Of a stretch of 30,265 nt of DNA, positions 1-7,433 are shown one piece after another; the stretch's first letter is position 1; each line of letters starts with the position of its first letter. The position numbers and the translations under genes were made by a program. Location: positions 1 to 30,265 of the forward strand of contig JAEDIL010000010.1 in NCBI GenBank assembly GCA_016292455.1, read 5' to 3'. Below the pieces are notes generated by a model. That model was not told the origin of the DNA. It made no database searches and was given only the letters and a program-made list of their open reading frames with translations. Origin of the DNA: Clostridiaceae bacterium (lineage in GTDB: Bacteria; Bacillota; Clostridia; Oscillospirales; Acutalibacteraceae).

Positions 1-97
1 ATTGTGCTAATATATCAACATTTCGCTTCCCGTTTTTTCGCAGGGATTATGAAGTGCTCCGGATCGGAAGAAAAAGCGCGTTAAAGGTAAAAAGAGG

Positions 98-127
98 TTG
101 ACTTTGCTCTCCTTCGGGTATTATAAT
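98..127 (+). promoter_or_regulatory. Sigma-A-type promoter for the threonine/serine exporter operon
   Basis: TTGACT (98-103) and a perfect TATAAT (122-127) are separated by 18 bases. Transcription would start near 134, giving a short leader before the GTG start at 168. Nothing convincingly coding is visible in bases 1-97. Confidence 0.75.
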
Positions 128-167
128 CGGCATGATACATATAGAAAGATGAAATGAGGAATCAGGT

Positions 168-935
168 GTGGAGCAAACCGGAACTGAACTCGGGCAGGCG
201 CTCAGTCTTGCGATGGATCTTGGCAAGAGCATGGTCAAATGCGGAGCGGAGATAAATCGCGTTGAGGAAACAATAATCCGCGTGTGCTATGCTTACGGAA
301 TGAAAAGGGTGGAAGTTTTTTCAATCATCTCAATGATGACGGCAACCGCTTTTGACGAAAACGGACGCGATTACACGCAGTCAAGACGAATATATTCAAA
401 TTCAAACAACCTCGGACGGCTTGAAAGGCTCAATGCTCTTTCAAGGAAAATCTGTGAGGATGTTCCGCCGGTTTCTTCTGCAAGGGAAGAGCTTGAAAAA
501 ATCAACGGCGAGGAGCGGAATTTCCGTTTTTCTGCATGGCTTGGAAATTCGCTTGCCGCGGCCGCTTTTGCAATCTTTTTCGGAGGCACGTGGCGCGATG
601 CGCTCGCAACGGTTCCGATTGCCACAATGATTTATCTCATGAATTCGTTCATCAAGGCCAAGGGTATGAACCGACTGTTTTTCACGGCGGTCTGCTCTGC
701 GCTTTCCGGCTTTTTTGCAATTCTTTTTGTCCGCCTTGGTCTTGCTGATAATGCTGACATGATAATGATAGGCGACATAATGCTTATTATACCGGGACTT
801 ATGCTGATAAACTCCCTGCGTGAGCTGCTTTGCGGCGATGTGATGAGCGGACTCATGCGTTTTCTTGAAACGCTGATCATTGCCCTTTCAATCGCCTGCG
901 GCTTTGCAGTGCCTATTCTTTTGATCGGAGGTTGA
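168..935 (+). CDS. Threonine/serine exporter, ThrE N-terminal-domain subunit
   Basis: This 255-residue membrane protein matches the N-terminal half of the ThrE threonine/serine exporter family (DUF1212). It has a cytoplasmic first part of about 125 residues with the family-typical G-A-E-I-x-R-V-E-E-T segment near residues 25-35, followed by about five hydrophobic helices from roughly residue 125 to the C-terminus. The start is GTG at 168, preceded by GAGGA with normal spacing. In many Firmicutes the exporter is split into this protein and a smaller C-terminal partner, which is the next gene here. The two are probably co-translated and form one inner-membrane carrier using the proton gradient to export small hydroxylated amino acids. 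Substrate is inferred from the family only; some split homologues export other metabolites. Confidence 0.85.
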   Translation: MEQTGTELGQALSLAMDLGKSMVKCGAEINRVEETIIRVCYAYGMKRVEVFSIISMMTATAFDENGRDYTQSRRIYSNSNNLGRLERLNALSRKICEDVPPVSSAREELEKINGEERNFRFSAWLGNSLAAAAFAIFFGGTWRDALATVPIATMIYLMNSFIKAKGMNRLFFTAVCSALSGFFAILFVRLGLADNADMIMIGDIMLIIPGLMLINSLRELLCGDVMSGLMRFLETLIIALSIACGFAVPILLIGG

Positions 936-940
936 GCCGT

Positions 941-1402
941 ATGGATTTAAAACAGGCGTTAATTGTTGTTATTTCCGGCTTTTTCGGCGCTTGCGGTTTT
1001 GCTCTCCTTTTCCGGGTGCACAAGAGGCGCATAATCTGGGCAACCGTCGGCGGCGGACTTGTCTGTATTGTTTATGTTGTCTGCGTCCGATATTTCAACC
1101 ATGAGTTTTTTCAGAATCTTTTTCCTGCGCTTGTGGGTGCAATATATTCCGAAATTATGGCAAGGCTCACAAAATCGCCGACTACCACTTTTCTGGCAAG
1201 CGCAATAATTCCCCTTGTTCCGGGGGCAAAGCTTTATTATACAATGTATAACTTCATTGTCAGCGACATGACCGCCTTTCATGTTGCGCTGACCGAAACG
1301 GCGCGTATTTCCGCCGGACTTGCCGTCGGAGTTATTCTGGTTTCTGTTTTTGTTCACATCATCAACCACAGACGCTTCAAGCAGATTTACGATATTGACT
1401 GA
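941..1402 (+). CDS. Threonine/serine exporter, ThrE C-terminal-domain subunit (DUF3815-like)
   Basis: A 153-residue, very hydrophobic protein with about five predicted membrane helices, matching the small partner of split ThrE exporters. The ATG at 941 is chosen over the in-frame TTG at 932 because GGAGG at 927-931 sits nine bases before the ATG but touches the TTG. This Shine-Dalgarno lies in the last codons of the upstream gene, which stops at 935, so translation is probably coupled. The segment with P-L-V-P-G near residue 88 is typical of the family. A strong bidirectional terminator follows. Confidence 0.82.
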   Translation: MDLKQALIVVISGFFGACGFALLFRVHKRRIIWATVGGGLVCIVYVVCVRYFNHEFFQNLFPALVGAIYSEIMARLTKSPTTTFLASAIIPLVPGAKLYYTMYNFIVSDMTAFHVALTETARISAGLAVGVILVSVFVHIINHRRFKQIYDID

Positions 1403-1415
1403 GAGGCAAAGAATA

Positions 1416-1458
1416 AAAACCGTGAACCTGCCCGTTTTTCCGGGAAGTTCACGGTTTT
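1416..1458. terminator. Bidirectional rho-independent terminator between thrE pair and nfnB
   Basis: The 12-bp arms AAAACCGTGAAC (1416-1427) and GTTCACGGTTTT (1447-1458) are perfect complements. A T-rich tract follows on both strands, so the hairpin can end the rightward exporter transcript and the leftward nfnAB transcript. Confidence 0.88.
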
Positions 1459-1464
1459 GTTGTT

Positions 1465-2850
1465 TTACGAATGTTTTTCGGTGAGATACCTGTCAATTGC
1501 CGAGGCCGCCTGTTTGCCTGCGCCCATTGCAAGAATAACGGTTGCAGCACCCGTTACGGCATCGCCGCCGGCATAAACGCCGTTTCTTGAAGTTTCTCCG
1601 TCATCGTTGACAATTATTCCGCCCCATTCTTTGGTTTCAAGTCCTTGTGTGGTGTTACGGATCAGCGGATTCGGAGAGGTTCCGAGGGCCATTATTACGC
1701 AGTCGGCAGGAATGACAAATTCGCTGTCATAAAGCGGAACCGGTCTTGATCTTTTGCCGTCTTCCGCTTTTGAGAGCATCATTTCCCGGCAGACCATGCC
1801 TGTCACATTGCCGTTTTCGTCGCCGAGTATCTCGGTGGGGGAGGTGAGGAAAATGAACTCAATTCCTTCTTCTTTTGCGTGTTCAATCTCTTCTTTCCTC
1901 GCGGGCAGCTCGTTTTCGGTTCTTCTGTATACAATAGAAACGTTTGCGCCCAGACGCTTTGCGCATCGCGCGGCGTCCATGGCAACATTGCCGCCGCCGA
2001 CGACAAGCACCTTTTTTCCGCAGCGTATCGGCGTATGGCTGTCCGGCTTGTACGCTTTCATAAGATTGATTCTTGTCAGAAATTCATTTGCGGAGTAAAC
2101 GCCGTTTAAACCTTCGCCTTCAATTCCCATGAACTTCGGAAGTCCTGCTCCCGAACCGACGAAAACAGCTTCAAAGCCGTTTTCAAACAGCTCGTCAATT
2201 GTGAGCGTTTTTCCGATTACAACGTCGGTTTCAATTTTTACTCCGAGAGAGCTGAGAGTCTTAATTTCTTTTTCAACAATGGTTTTGGGAAGTCTGAATT
2301 CAGGTATTCCGTAAACCAGAACGCCTCCGGCTGAATGGAGAGCCTCAAAAACGGTGACATTGTAGCCTTTTTTTGCAAGGTCGCCGGCGCAGGTCAGACC
2401 GGCTGGTCCGGAGCCGATTACTGCAACGCTGATATTTTTTGATTTGGGTTTTTCCGGTTCTTTTTTGCTGTTTTCATTGTGCCAGTCGGCAACAAAGCGT
2501 TCAAGTCTGCCGATTGCAACGGGTTCAAACCTGACGCCGAGCGTACAATGCATTTCGCATTGCGATTCCTGCGGGCAGACTCTGCCGCAGACGGCAGGCA
2601 GAGAGGACGAGCAGGAAATAATCTTGTATGCCGCTTCAAAGTCTCCTCTTTTGATGCAGGAAATGAAGTCCGGAATGTCAATATTGACCGGGCAGCCGTC
2701 AACACAGGGCTTGTTTTTGCAGTTGAGGCAGCGTTCTGCTTCTTCAACCGCAATTTTTGCCGTATAGCCGAGTGAAACCTCTTTGAAGTTCTTCTGGCGG
2801 ATTGCCGGAGACTGAGTAGGCATTGTGTGTTTTTGGGGCTGAATTGCCAT
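1465..2850 (-). CDS. nfnB: NfnB: NADPH-binding large subunit of electron-bifurcating ferredoxin/NADH:NADP transhydrogenase (GltD-like)
   Basis: A 461-residue flavoprotein of the glutamate-synthase small-subunit family. The N-terminus has two [4Fe-4S] sites: C41, C44, C49, C53 and C88, C92, C98, C102. An FAD-binding G-S-G-P-A-G-L motif follows near residue 147, and an NADPH-binding G-G-G-N-V-A-M-D motif near residue 285. The ATG at 2850 is preferred over the GTG at 2859: AAGGAG at 2864-2859 is eight bases before the ATG and overlaps the nfnA stop codon. Directly behind nfnA, the pair matches NfnAB, which reduces two NADP+ with reduced ferredoxin and NADH by flavin bifurcation. Automatic pipelines often call this gene gltA/gltD, but no large glutamate synthase subunit is present here, which favours NfnB. 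Confidence 0.85.
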   Translation of the reverse strand: MAIQPQKHTMPTQSPAIRQKNFKEVSLGYTAKIAVEEAERCLNCKNKPCVDGCPVNIDIPDFISCIKRGDFEAAYKIISCSSSLPAVCGRVCPQESQCEMHCTLGVRFEPVAIGRLERFVADWHNENSKKEPEKPKSKNISVAVIGSGPAGLTCAGDLAKKGYNVTVFEALHSAGGVLVYGIPEFRLPKTIVEKEIKTLSSLGVKIETDVVIGKTLTIDELFENGFEAVFVGSGAGLPKFMGIEGEGLNGVYSANEFLTRINLMKAYKPDSHTPIRCGKKVLVVGGGNVAMDAARCAKRLGANVSIVYRRTENELPARKEEIEHAKEEGIEFIFLTSPTEILGDENGNVTGMVCREMMLSKAEDGKRSRPVPLYDSEFVIPADCVIMALGTSPNPLIRNTTQGLETKEWGGIIVNDDGETSRNGVYAGGDAVTGAATVILAMGAGKQAASAIDRYLTEKHS

Positions 2851-2862
2851 TATTATCACTCC

Positions 2863-3717
2863 TTAATTTGCCTTGGCGCCGAAAAGGCGGCAGTTTTTTT
2901 CACGTTCTCTTTTTTCAAAGCTGCGGTATGAGCCGCTTCTTGCCATCGCTTCGTCAAAATCAACCTCATAGCCGTCAAAGTCCGGACCGTCAACGCAGGC
3001 GAACTTTGTCACCTTTTTTCCGTTTTGGATGAGTGTGAGACGGCAGCCGCCGCACATTCCCGTTCCGTCAATCATAATGGGATTCATTGAAACCGTGACG
3101 GGTATGCCGTAAGGCTTTGCCGCGGCAACAACCGATTTCATCATGATGAGCGGACCTATTGCAATAATCCGGTCAAACTTTTCTCCGTTTTCCAGCAGCT
3201 TTCTGAGTGCGTCGGCAACGTTTCCCCGCTCTGCGCAGGAGCCGTCATCGGTCATGAGAATGAGCCTCTCCGAGCTTTCGCTGAATTCGTCGCGGAGAAT
3301 AACGTTTTCGCTGTTTCTGAAACCGATTATGCTTGTGACTGAGGCGCCGCAGGCGGTCAGCTCTTCGGCAACCGGAAGCGCAATGGCACAGCCGACGCCG
3401 CCTCCGATTACGCAGACCTTTTTGAGGTCTTTTGTTTCCGTTGCAACTCCGAGCGGGCCGACAAAGTCCTGAATGAAGTCTCCTTCTTCCTTTTCGGCGA
3501 GCATGGCTGTTGTTGAGCCGACAATCTGAAAGATGATTTTTACAGTTCCCTCTTCTCTGTTGAAACCGGCAATGGTCAGAGGAATTCTTTCTCCGTTTTC
3601 GTCAACGCGCAGAATGATGAATTGGCCGGGCTGCGCCTTTTTTGCAACGAGCGGTGCTTCAATTTCCATTTGCGTGACTGCGGCGGTCAGCTTTTTCTTT
3701 TTCGCAATTCTGTACAT
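2863..3717 (-). CDS. nfnA: NfnA: NADH-binding small subunit of electron-bifurcating transhydrogenase (FNR-like)
   Basis: A 284-residue ferredoxin-NADP reductase-like protein, close to the usual NfnA length. It has an N-terminal flavin-binding barrel, an NAD-binding G-G-G-V-G-C motif near residues 105-110, and a C-terminal [2Fe-2S] site with C222, C225 and C241; D217 sits where the unusual aspartate ligand of characterised NfnA would be. ATG at 3717 follows GGAG with correct spacing. It is the first gene of the leftward nfnAB unit and its stop overlaps the nfnB ribosome binding site. Related proteins are annotated as sulfide dehydrogenase or dihydroorotate dehydrogenase electron-transfer subunit (PyrK); the adjacent NfnB argues for NfnA. 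No convincing promoter is visible in the short gap to the alcohol dehydrogenase terminator. Confidence 0.85.
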   Translation of the reverse strand: MYRIAKKKKLTAAVTQMEIEAPLVAKKAQPGQFIILRVDENGERIPLTIAGFNREEGTVKIIFQIVGSTTAMLAEKEEGDFIQDFVGPLGVATETKDLKKVCVIGGGVGCAIALPVAEELTACGASVTSIIGFRNSENVILRDEFSESSERLILMTDDGSCAERGNVADALRKLLENGEKFDRIIAIGPLIMMKSVVAAAKPYGIPVTVSMNPIMIDGTGMCGGCRLTLIQNGKKVTKFACVDGPDFDGYEVDFDEAMARSGSYRSFEKREREKNCRLFGAKAN

Positions 3718-3781
3718 TCGGCAAGTCTCCTTTGATGAACGTCTGATGTTGTTTGTATCTCGGTCGGGTGTTATTTGTTAA

Positions 3782-3810
3782 AAGCTGCTGCCGTATTCCG
3801 GCAGCAGCTT
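3782..3810 (-). terminator. Terminator of the alcohol dehydrogenase transcript
   Basis: The 12-bp arms AAGCTGCTGCCG (3782-3793) and CGGCAGCAGCTT (3799-3810) pair perfectly around a five-base loop. Read leftward, the stem ends in a short T run. It lies just after the alcohol dehydrogenase stop and before nfnA, so the two are probably separate units, though the T tract is short and some read-through is plausible. Confidence 0.7.
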
Positions 3811-3835
3811 CGGTACTGAATTTGTCGGAAGTTGT

Positions 3836-5053
3836 TTAAAAATCAACCTCGGTGTCGTAGTAGCAGCATTTGAGAAGCTTTTCCATTTCCTCAACGCTCG
3901 GCTGACGCGGATTTGAGCCGGTGCAGGCGTCGCCCAGTGCGTTGACGGCAATGTCATGGAGTCTTTCAAGGAAAACATTTTCGGGAACAAAGCCCTGCTC
4001 GGTGGGATAGCTGTCCGCGCCGTAGTTCTTGATGCAATGCGGAATGTTGAGATCATCGTTCATTTTGCGCAGAGCTTCAATAAGGAGTCTGACTTTTTCT
4101 TCGGTGGTCTCACCGCCGAGGTTCATATAATCGGCAATTTTTGCGTAGCGCTCTGCTGCAACCGGATTCTTTGCGTTGAAAGCAATGACCTTGGGCAGAT
4201 ACATTGCGTTTGCCGCACCGTGAATGATGTGAGCGCCGTAATCGTCAAATGCCGCACCCGTCTTGTGAGCCATTGAGTGAACAATTCCGAGAAGAGCGTT
4301 TGAAAACGCCATTCCTGCAAGGCACTGAGCGTTGTGCATGCTGTCGCGCTTTGACATGTCTCCGTTGTAGGAAGCGACAAGGTCATTCTGAATCATTTTG
4401 ATTGAATAAAGAGCAAGGGGATCGGTGTAATCGCAGTTTGCGGTTGAAACAAAAGCTTCAATTGAATGGGTCATTGCGTCCATGCCGGTGTGGGCAACAA
4501 GCTTCTGGGGCATCGTTTCTGCAAGATCGGGGTCAACAATTGCAACGTCGGGAGTGATTTCAAAGTCGGCAATCGGATATTTGATTCCCTTTGAATAATC
4601 GGTGATAATTGAAAAAGCAGTAACTTCCGTTGCTGTTCCGGAGGTTGAGGAAATTGCGCAGAAATGAGCCTTTTTACGTAATTTCGGAAGACCGAAAACC
4701 TTGCACATATCTTCAAAGGTGACGTCAGGATATTCATACTTGATCCACATTGCCTTTGCCGCGTCAATCGGAGAGCCGCCGCCCATTGCAATAATCCAGT
4801 CCGGTTTGAACCTGAGCATTGCGTCTGCACCTCTCATAACGGTTTCAACCGAAGGATCGGGCTCGATTCCGTCAAAAATTTCAACTTCCATTCCCGCTTC
4901 TTTAAGGTAGGCAACAGCCTTGTCCAAAAAGCCGAAACGTTTCATTGAGCCTCCGCCGATGCAGATGATTGCGCGCTTGCCTTCAAAAGATCTGAGCGCT
5001 TCAAGAGCTCCTTTTCCGTGATAGAGGTCGCGCGGTAAAGTAAAACGTGCCAT
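3836..5053 (-). CDS. Iron-containing (group III) alcohol dehydrogenase
   Basis: A 405-residue enzyme of the iron-activated alcohol dehydrogenase family, similar to the ADH half of AdhE. The nucleotide-binding G-G-G-S-P is at 91-95. By comparison with FucO, the metal ligands are D192, H196, H259 and H278. It should interconvert short-chain aldehydes and alcohols with NAD(P)H, disposing of fermentation electrons; the exact substrate (ethanol, butanol or a diol) cannot be told from sequence. ATG at 5053 has the very strong AAGGAGGAG eight bases upstream. It has its own promoter candidate and terminator, and its neighbour nfnAB makes NADPH, so the pair fits a redox-balancing role. Confidence 0.9.
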   Translation of the reverse strand: MARFTLPRDLYHGKGALEALRSFEGKRAIICIGGGSMKRFGFLDKAVAYLKEAGMEVEIFDGIEPDPSVETVMRGADAMLRFKPDWIIAMGGGSPIDAAKAMWIKYEYPDVTFEDMCKVFGLPKLRKKAHFCAISSTSGTATEVTAFSIITDYSKGIKYPIADFEITPDVAIVDPDLAETMPQKLVAHTGMDAMTHSIEAFVSTANCDYTDPLALYSIKMIQNDLVASYNGDMSKRDSMHNAQCLAGMAFSNALLGIVHSMAHKTGAAFDDYGAHIIHGAANAMYLPKVIAFNAKNPVAAERYAKIADYMNLGGETTEEKVRLLIEALRKMNDDLNIPHCIKNYGADSYPTEQGFVPENVFLERLHDIAVNALGDACTGSNPRQPSVEEMEKLLKCCYYDTEVDF

Positions 5054-5129
5054 GATATAAACTCCTCCTTGAAAAACTGAAAATCAACAAGCGTTTGTCT
5101 TTCGACTTATTTTCCTTCTTGTCGAGGAC

Positions 5130-5158
5130 ATTGTAGCAGAGAACAGACGTTTTGGGAA
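5130..5158 (-). promoter_or_regulatory. Candidate sigma-A promoter for the alcohol dehydrogenase gene
   Basis: On the minus strand TTCCCA (5158-5153) and TACAAT (5135-5130) are 17 bases apart, leaving a leader of about 70 bases. The -35 matches consensus at only four of six positions. No clear Rex redox-repressor palindrome is seen in 5054-5324. A short inverted repeat TGCAT-7-ATGCA is at 5169-5185, of unknown meaning. Confidence 0.45.
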
Positions 5159-5295
5159 TTGCGCATTTTGCATATCGGTAATGCAGATTATTACGTACCC
5201 TTTGACGATTGCCGTTTTATGGCATTTTCTTGTGAATTATCAATAAAAAATATGTTTATTTTTAATTTTTTTAATTATGTTGGCGGTGGCTATAT

Positions 5296-5303
5296 GTTAG
5301 AAT
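5296..5303 (+). promoter_or_regulatory. Candidate extended -10 promoter for the GPH transporter
   Basis: TG-T-TAGAAT (TG at 5296 region, TAGAAT at 5298-5303) resembles an extended -10 element, preceded by a very AT-rich tract (5236-5280) that could act as an UP-like element. The -35 is poor and the leader would be only about 15 bases, so this is tentative. The rest of the 271-base gap holds the divergent alcohol dehydrogenase promoter. Confidence 0.3.
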
Positions 5304-5324
5304 CAAAAAAAGGAGATGATGAAA

Positions 5325-7280
5325 ATGAATGAAAAAACCGGCGTTGCCGGAAAGGTGAAGAATGCTCTCGGAGGGGTAAAACGGCATTGGAAAACAGCGC
5401 CTGACGGCAGATATGTCCCGTATTCCGAAATTGCGGCGTACAGCTTCGGCGGAATCGGTTCAAAATTTCTGATTAACACCGTCTGGACTATCAGTCTTTC
5501 GGGAACGAGTCTGCTTGCCGGCTCTGCGCTCAATCTTGAAGTCGGCGACCTGACAAGACTTAATATTATTGCAATGGTGTTCAACTATGTTCTCAACACC
5601 TTGCGCGGATATATTATTGACAACACTCATTCCTCAAAAGGCAAGTTCAGACCGTATCTGCTCTATATGGGCGTACCCTCGGCTTTTCTTGTCACGGTTT
5701 TTGCTTTTCTGCCTTTTGAAACGATGAGCTATTCGGCAAAGCTGTATTCGCTGTTTGCAATATACATGCTGCTTCAGGTTACAAATCCGTTTTATGACCA
5801 GGCGTATACAACGCTCGTTCAGGTCATGAGCCCGAATTCAACCGAACGGGCGGATATAATTACGTTTTCAACCTTTGTCAATTCGCTTGCTCCGTCAATC
5901 ACCGGCTTTGCGTTTCCGGCAATCGGCGGCTTTTTCGGCGGACTTGACCATATAGGCGCCTACCGGATTATTCTTCCGTTGTTCGGAATTGTCGGCGCCT
6001 TGATCGGTCTTGTGACTTATTTCGGAACAAAGGAACGGATAATCGTTGCCAAGGACTATGTTCCCAAGGTTCCGTTTTTCAAAGGGCTTATGCTAGGCGC
6101 AACAAACAAGTACCAATGGGCAAGGTCGATTCAGTCCTGGTGCGTCTTTCTTCAATGCGGCATCGGCAATGTTACAACGTGGTATTTCTTCTATGGCATC
6201 AAAGATATTTTGAATCTTTCCGATGAACAGCAGGGTGTGTATAACGGAATTCTGATCACCGTCCTCAGCATGGCGTCGAACCCGGCAATGCTTGCGTTCC
6301 CGTTTCTTGTCAGAAAAATGGGCAAGCGCAATCTTGTCATTTTCTACACGGTCGGAACGGTTGCAGCCCTTTTCGGAATGCTTTTCTCACTGCGCAGCAT
6401 CTGGCTGCTTTTCGCTTTCATTTTCATAAGAGGCTTTTTCAACACCTTTCCTATTCTGCTCGACGGTGCAATCAATGCGGACGTTCTTGACTATCAGCAG
6501 TATAAGAGCGGCCACAGGCTTGAAGGCATGATGGGACAGCTTGTCGGCTATATTGGCAGCGCCGTAACAATCGGCATAACATATCTTGTCAATACGGTGA
6601 TTATTCAGAATCACTACGGACTTGTTGCAAACTATAACGACCTTTATAATCAGAGCTTTCGCGAACCGATTTCCCGAGGAATGATTATTCTCACAATCGT
6701 CGGCTATGCGCTGTCGCTCATTCCGTTTGTAACAATGTATGACCTGACGGAGGAGGACCATGAAGCGCATATTTCTGTTCTGAAAATCCGTGCCGCCCTT
6801 GAAGATTACGCAACGAACAACCTTTCCGAAGGTCAGCTTGAAGAAGTTGTGGGAATCTATTCTTTCGCAGAAGCTGAGCTTGAAAAGAACAGAGAGATGC
6901 TTTCTGCTGCAAAAACAGGAAAAGAAAAGCGCAGGCTCAGAAAAAAAGTCAAAGCCCTGACTCTTGTTGTTGAGGAAAAGAACCGCTTCGAAACCGAGAA
7001 GATGAAAAAGGAAATTGAAAAGGCCGGGGAGCTTCTCAGCCATACGGTTGAAGATCTTTATTCCGTGAGCGAACCTACGCTTGACGCATATAACGCGGCG
7101 AACGCTATGCCTGAAACAACAAAGGAAGAACGGAAAGCAAAGGCGGCCGCGCTCAAATCCGCTTCAAAGGAGCTTGACTTTTTCCACAAAAAGGCTTATG
7201 ACTACATAAAAGCAAGAACGCTCATGAAGCAGTATGAGTACTATCTCAATTGGAACGAGATTTTTGAAATGCAGCATTGA
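5325..7280 (+). CDS. GPH-family (MelB-like) sugar:cation symporter with long cytoplasmic C-terminal tail
   Basis: A 651-residue major-facilitator transporter of the glycoside-pentoside-hexuronide:cation symporter family. After about 30 N-terminal residues come roughly 12 membrane helices up to residue 470, including the family-like segment with D-x-x-x-S-S-K-G-K-F-R-P-Y after helix 2. A soluble tail of about 180 residues (472-651) follows, rich in Lys, Glu and Ala, likely a helical coiled coil. Typical MelB relatives are 450-500 residues, so the tail is an extension. ATG at 5325 is chosen from a run of ATGs (5316, 5319, 5325) because AAAGGAG ends at 5315, giving nine-base spacing. The downstream glycogen phosphorylase suggests an oligosaccharide or glucoside substrate, but this is inference. 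Confidence 0.8.
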   Translation: MNEKTGVAGKVKNALGGVKRHWKTAPDGRYVPYSEIAAYSFGGIGSKFLINTVWTISLSGTSLLAGSALNLEVGDLTRLNIIAMVFNYVLNTLRGYIIDNTHSSKGKFRPYLLYMGVPSAFLVTVFAFLPFETMSYSAKLYSLFAIYMLLQVTNPFYDQAYTTLVQVMSPNSTERADIITFSTFVNSLAPSITGFAFPAIGGFFGGLDHIGAYRIILPLFGIVGALIGLVTYFGTKERIIVAKDYVPKVPFFKGLMLGATNKYQWARSIQSWCVFLQCGIGNVTTWYFFYGIKDILNLSDEQQGVYNGILITVLSMASNPAMLAFPFLVRKMGKRNLVIFYTVGTVAALFGMLFSLRSIWLLFAFIFIRGFFNTFPILLDGAINADVLDYQQYKSGHRLEGMMGQLVGYIGSAVTIGITYLVNTVIIQNHYGLVANYNDLYNQSFREPISRGMIILTIVGYALSLIPFVTMYDLTEEDHEAHISVLKIRAALEDYATNNLSEGQLEEVVGIYSFAEAELEKNREMLSAAKTGKEKRRLRKKVKALTLVVEEKNRFETEKMKKEIEKAGELLSHTVEDLYSVSEPTLDAYNAANAMPETTKEERKAKAAALKSASKELDFFHKKAYDYIKARTLMKQYEYYLNWNEIFEMQH

Positions 7281-7301
7281 GCATTTCGGCAACAGCGGAG
7301 G

Positions 7302-7323
7302 AAAACCGTATAAAAACCGTATA
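7302..7323 (+). repeat. Perfect 11-bp tandem direct repeat upstream of the glgP promoter
   Basis: AAAACCGTATA occurs twice back to back (7302-7312 and 7313-7323), about one helical turn per copy, 26 bases upstream of the glgP -35 element. The placement suits an activator or repressor binding as a head-to-tail dimer. No regulator is identified. Confidence 0.6.
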
Positions 7324-7349
7324 TGGAAGTCTTTTCTTTTTGTTACCTC

Positions 7350-7378
7350 TTGAATTTCTGCTGATTTTAGTATAAAAT
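7350..7378 (+). promoter_or_regulatory. Sigma-A-type promoter for glgP
   Basis: TTGAAT (7350-7355) and TAAAAT (7373-7378) are 17 bases apart, giving a leader of about 50 bases before the ATG at 7434. It lies in the 153-base gap after the transporter, so glgP can be expressed independently of it. Confidence 0.65.
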
Positions 7379-7433
7379 ACACAACGTATTCAGTAAATTT
7401 CTAATGCTTTTTTGATTTGTTTGGAGGTTTTGT

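Noticed and set aside
5231..5250. TTGTGAA near 5230 as a possible Rex redox operator
   Set aside because: Only one half matches the Rex palindrome; the second half diverges at several positions.
7266..7287. A 7-bp inverted repeat across the transporter stop codon as a terminator
   Set aside because: The stem is short and no T tract follows; transcription probably continues or ends elsewhere.
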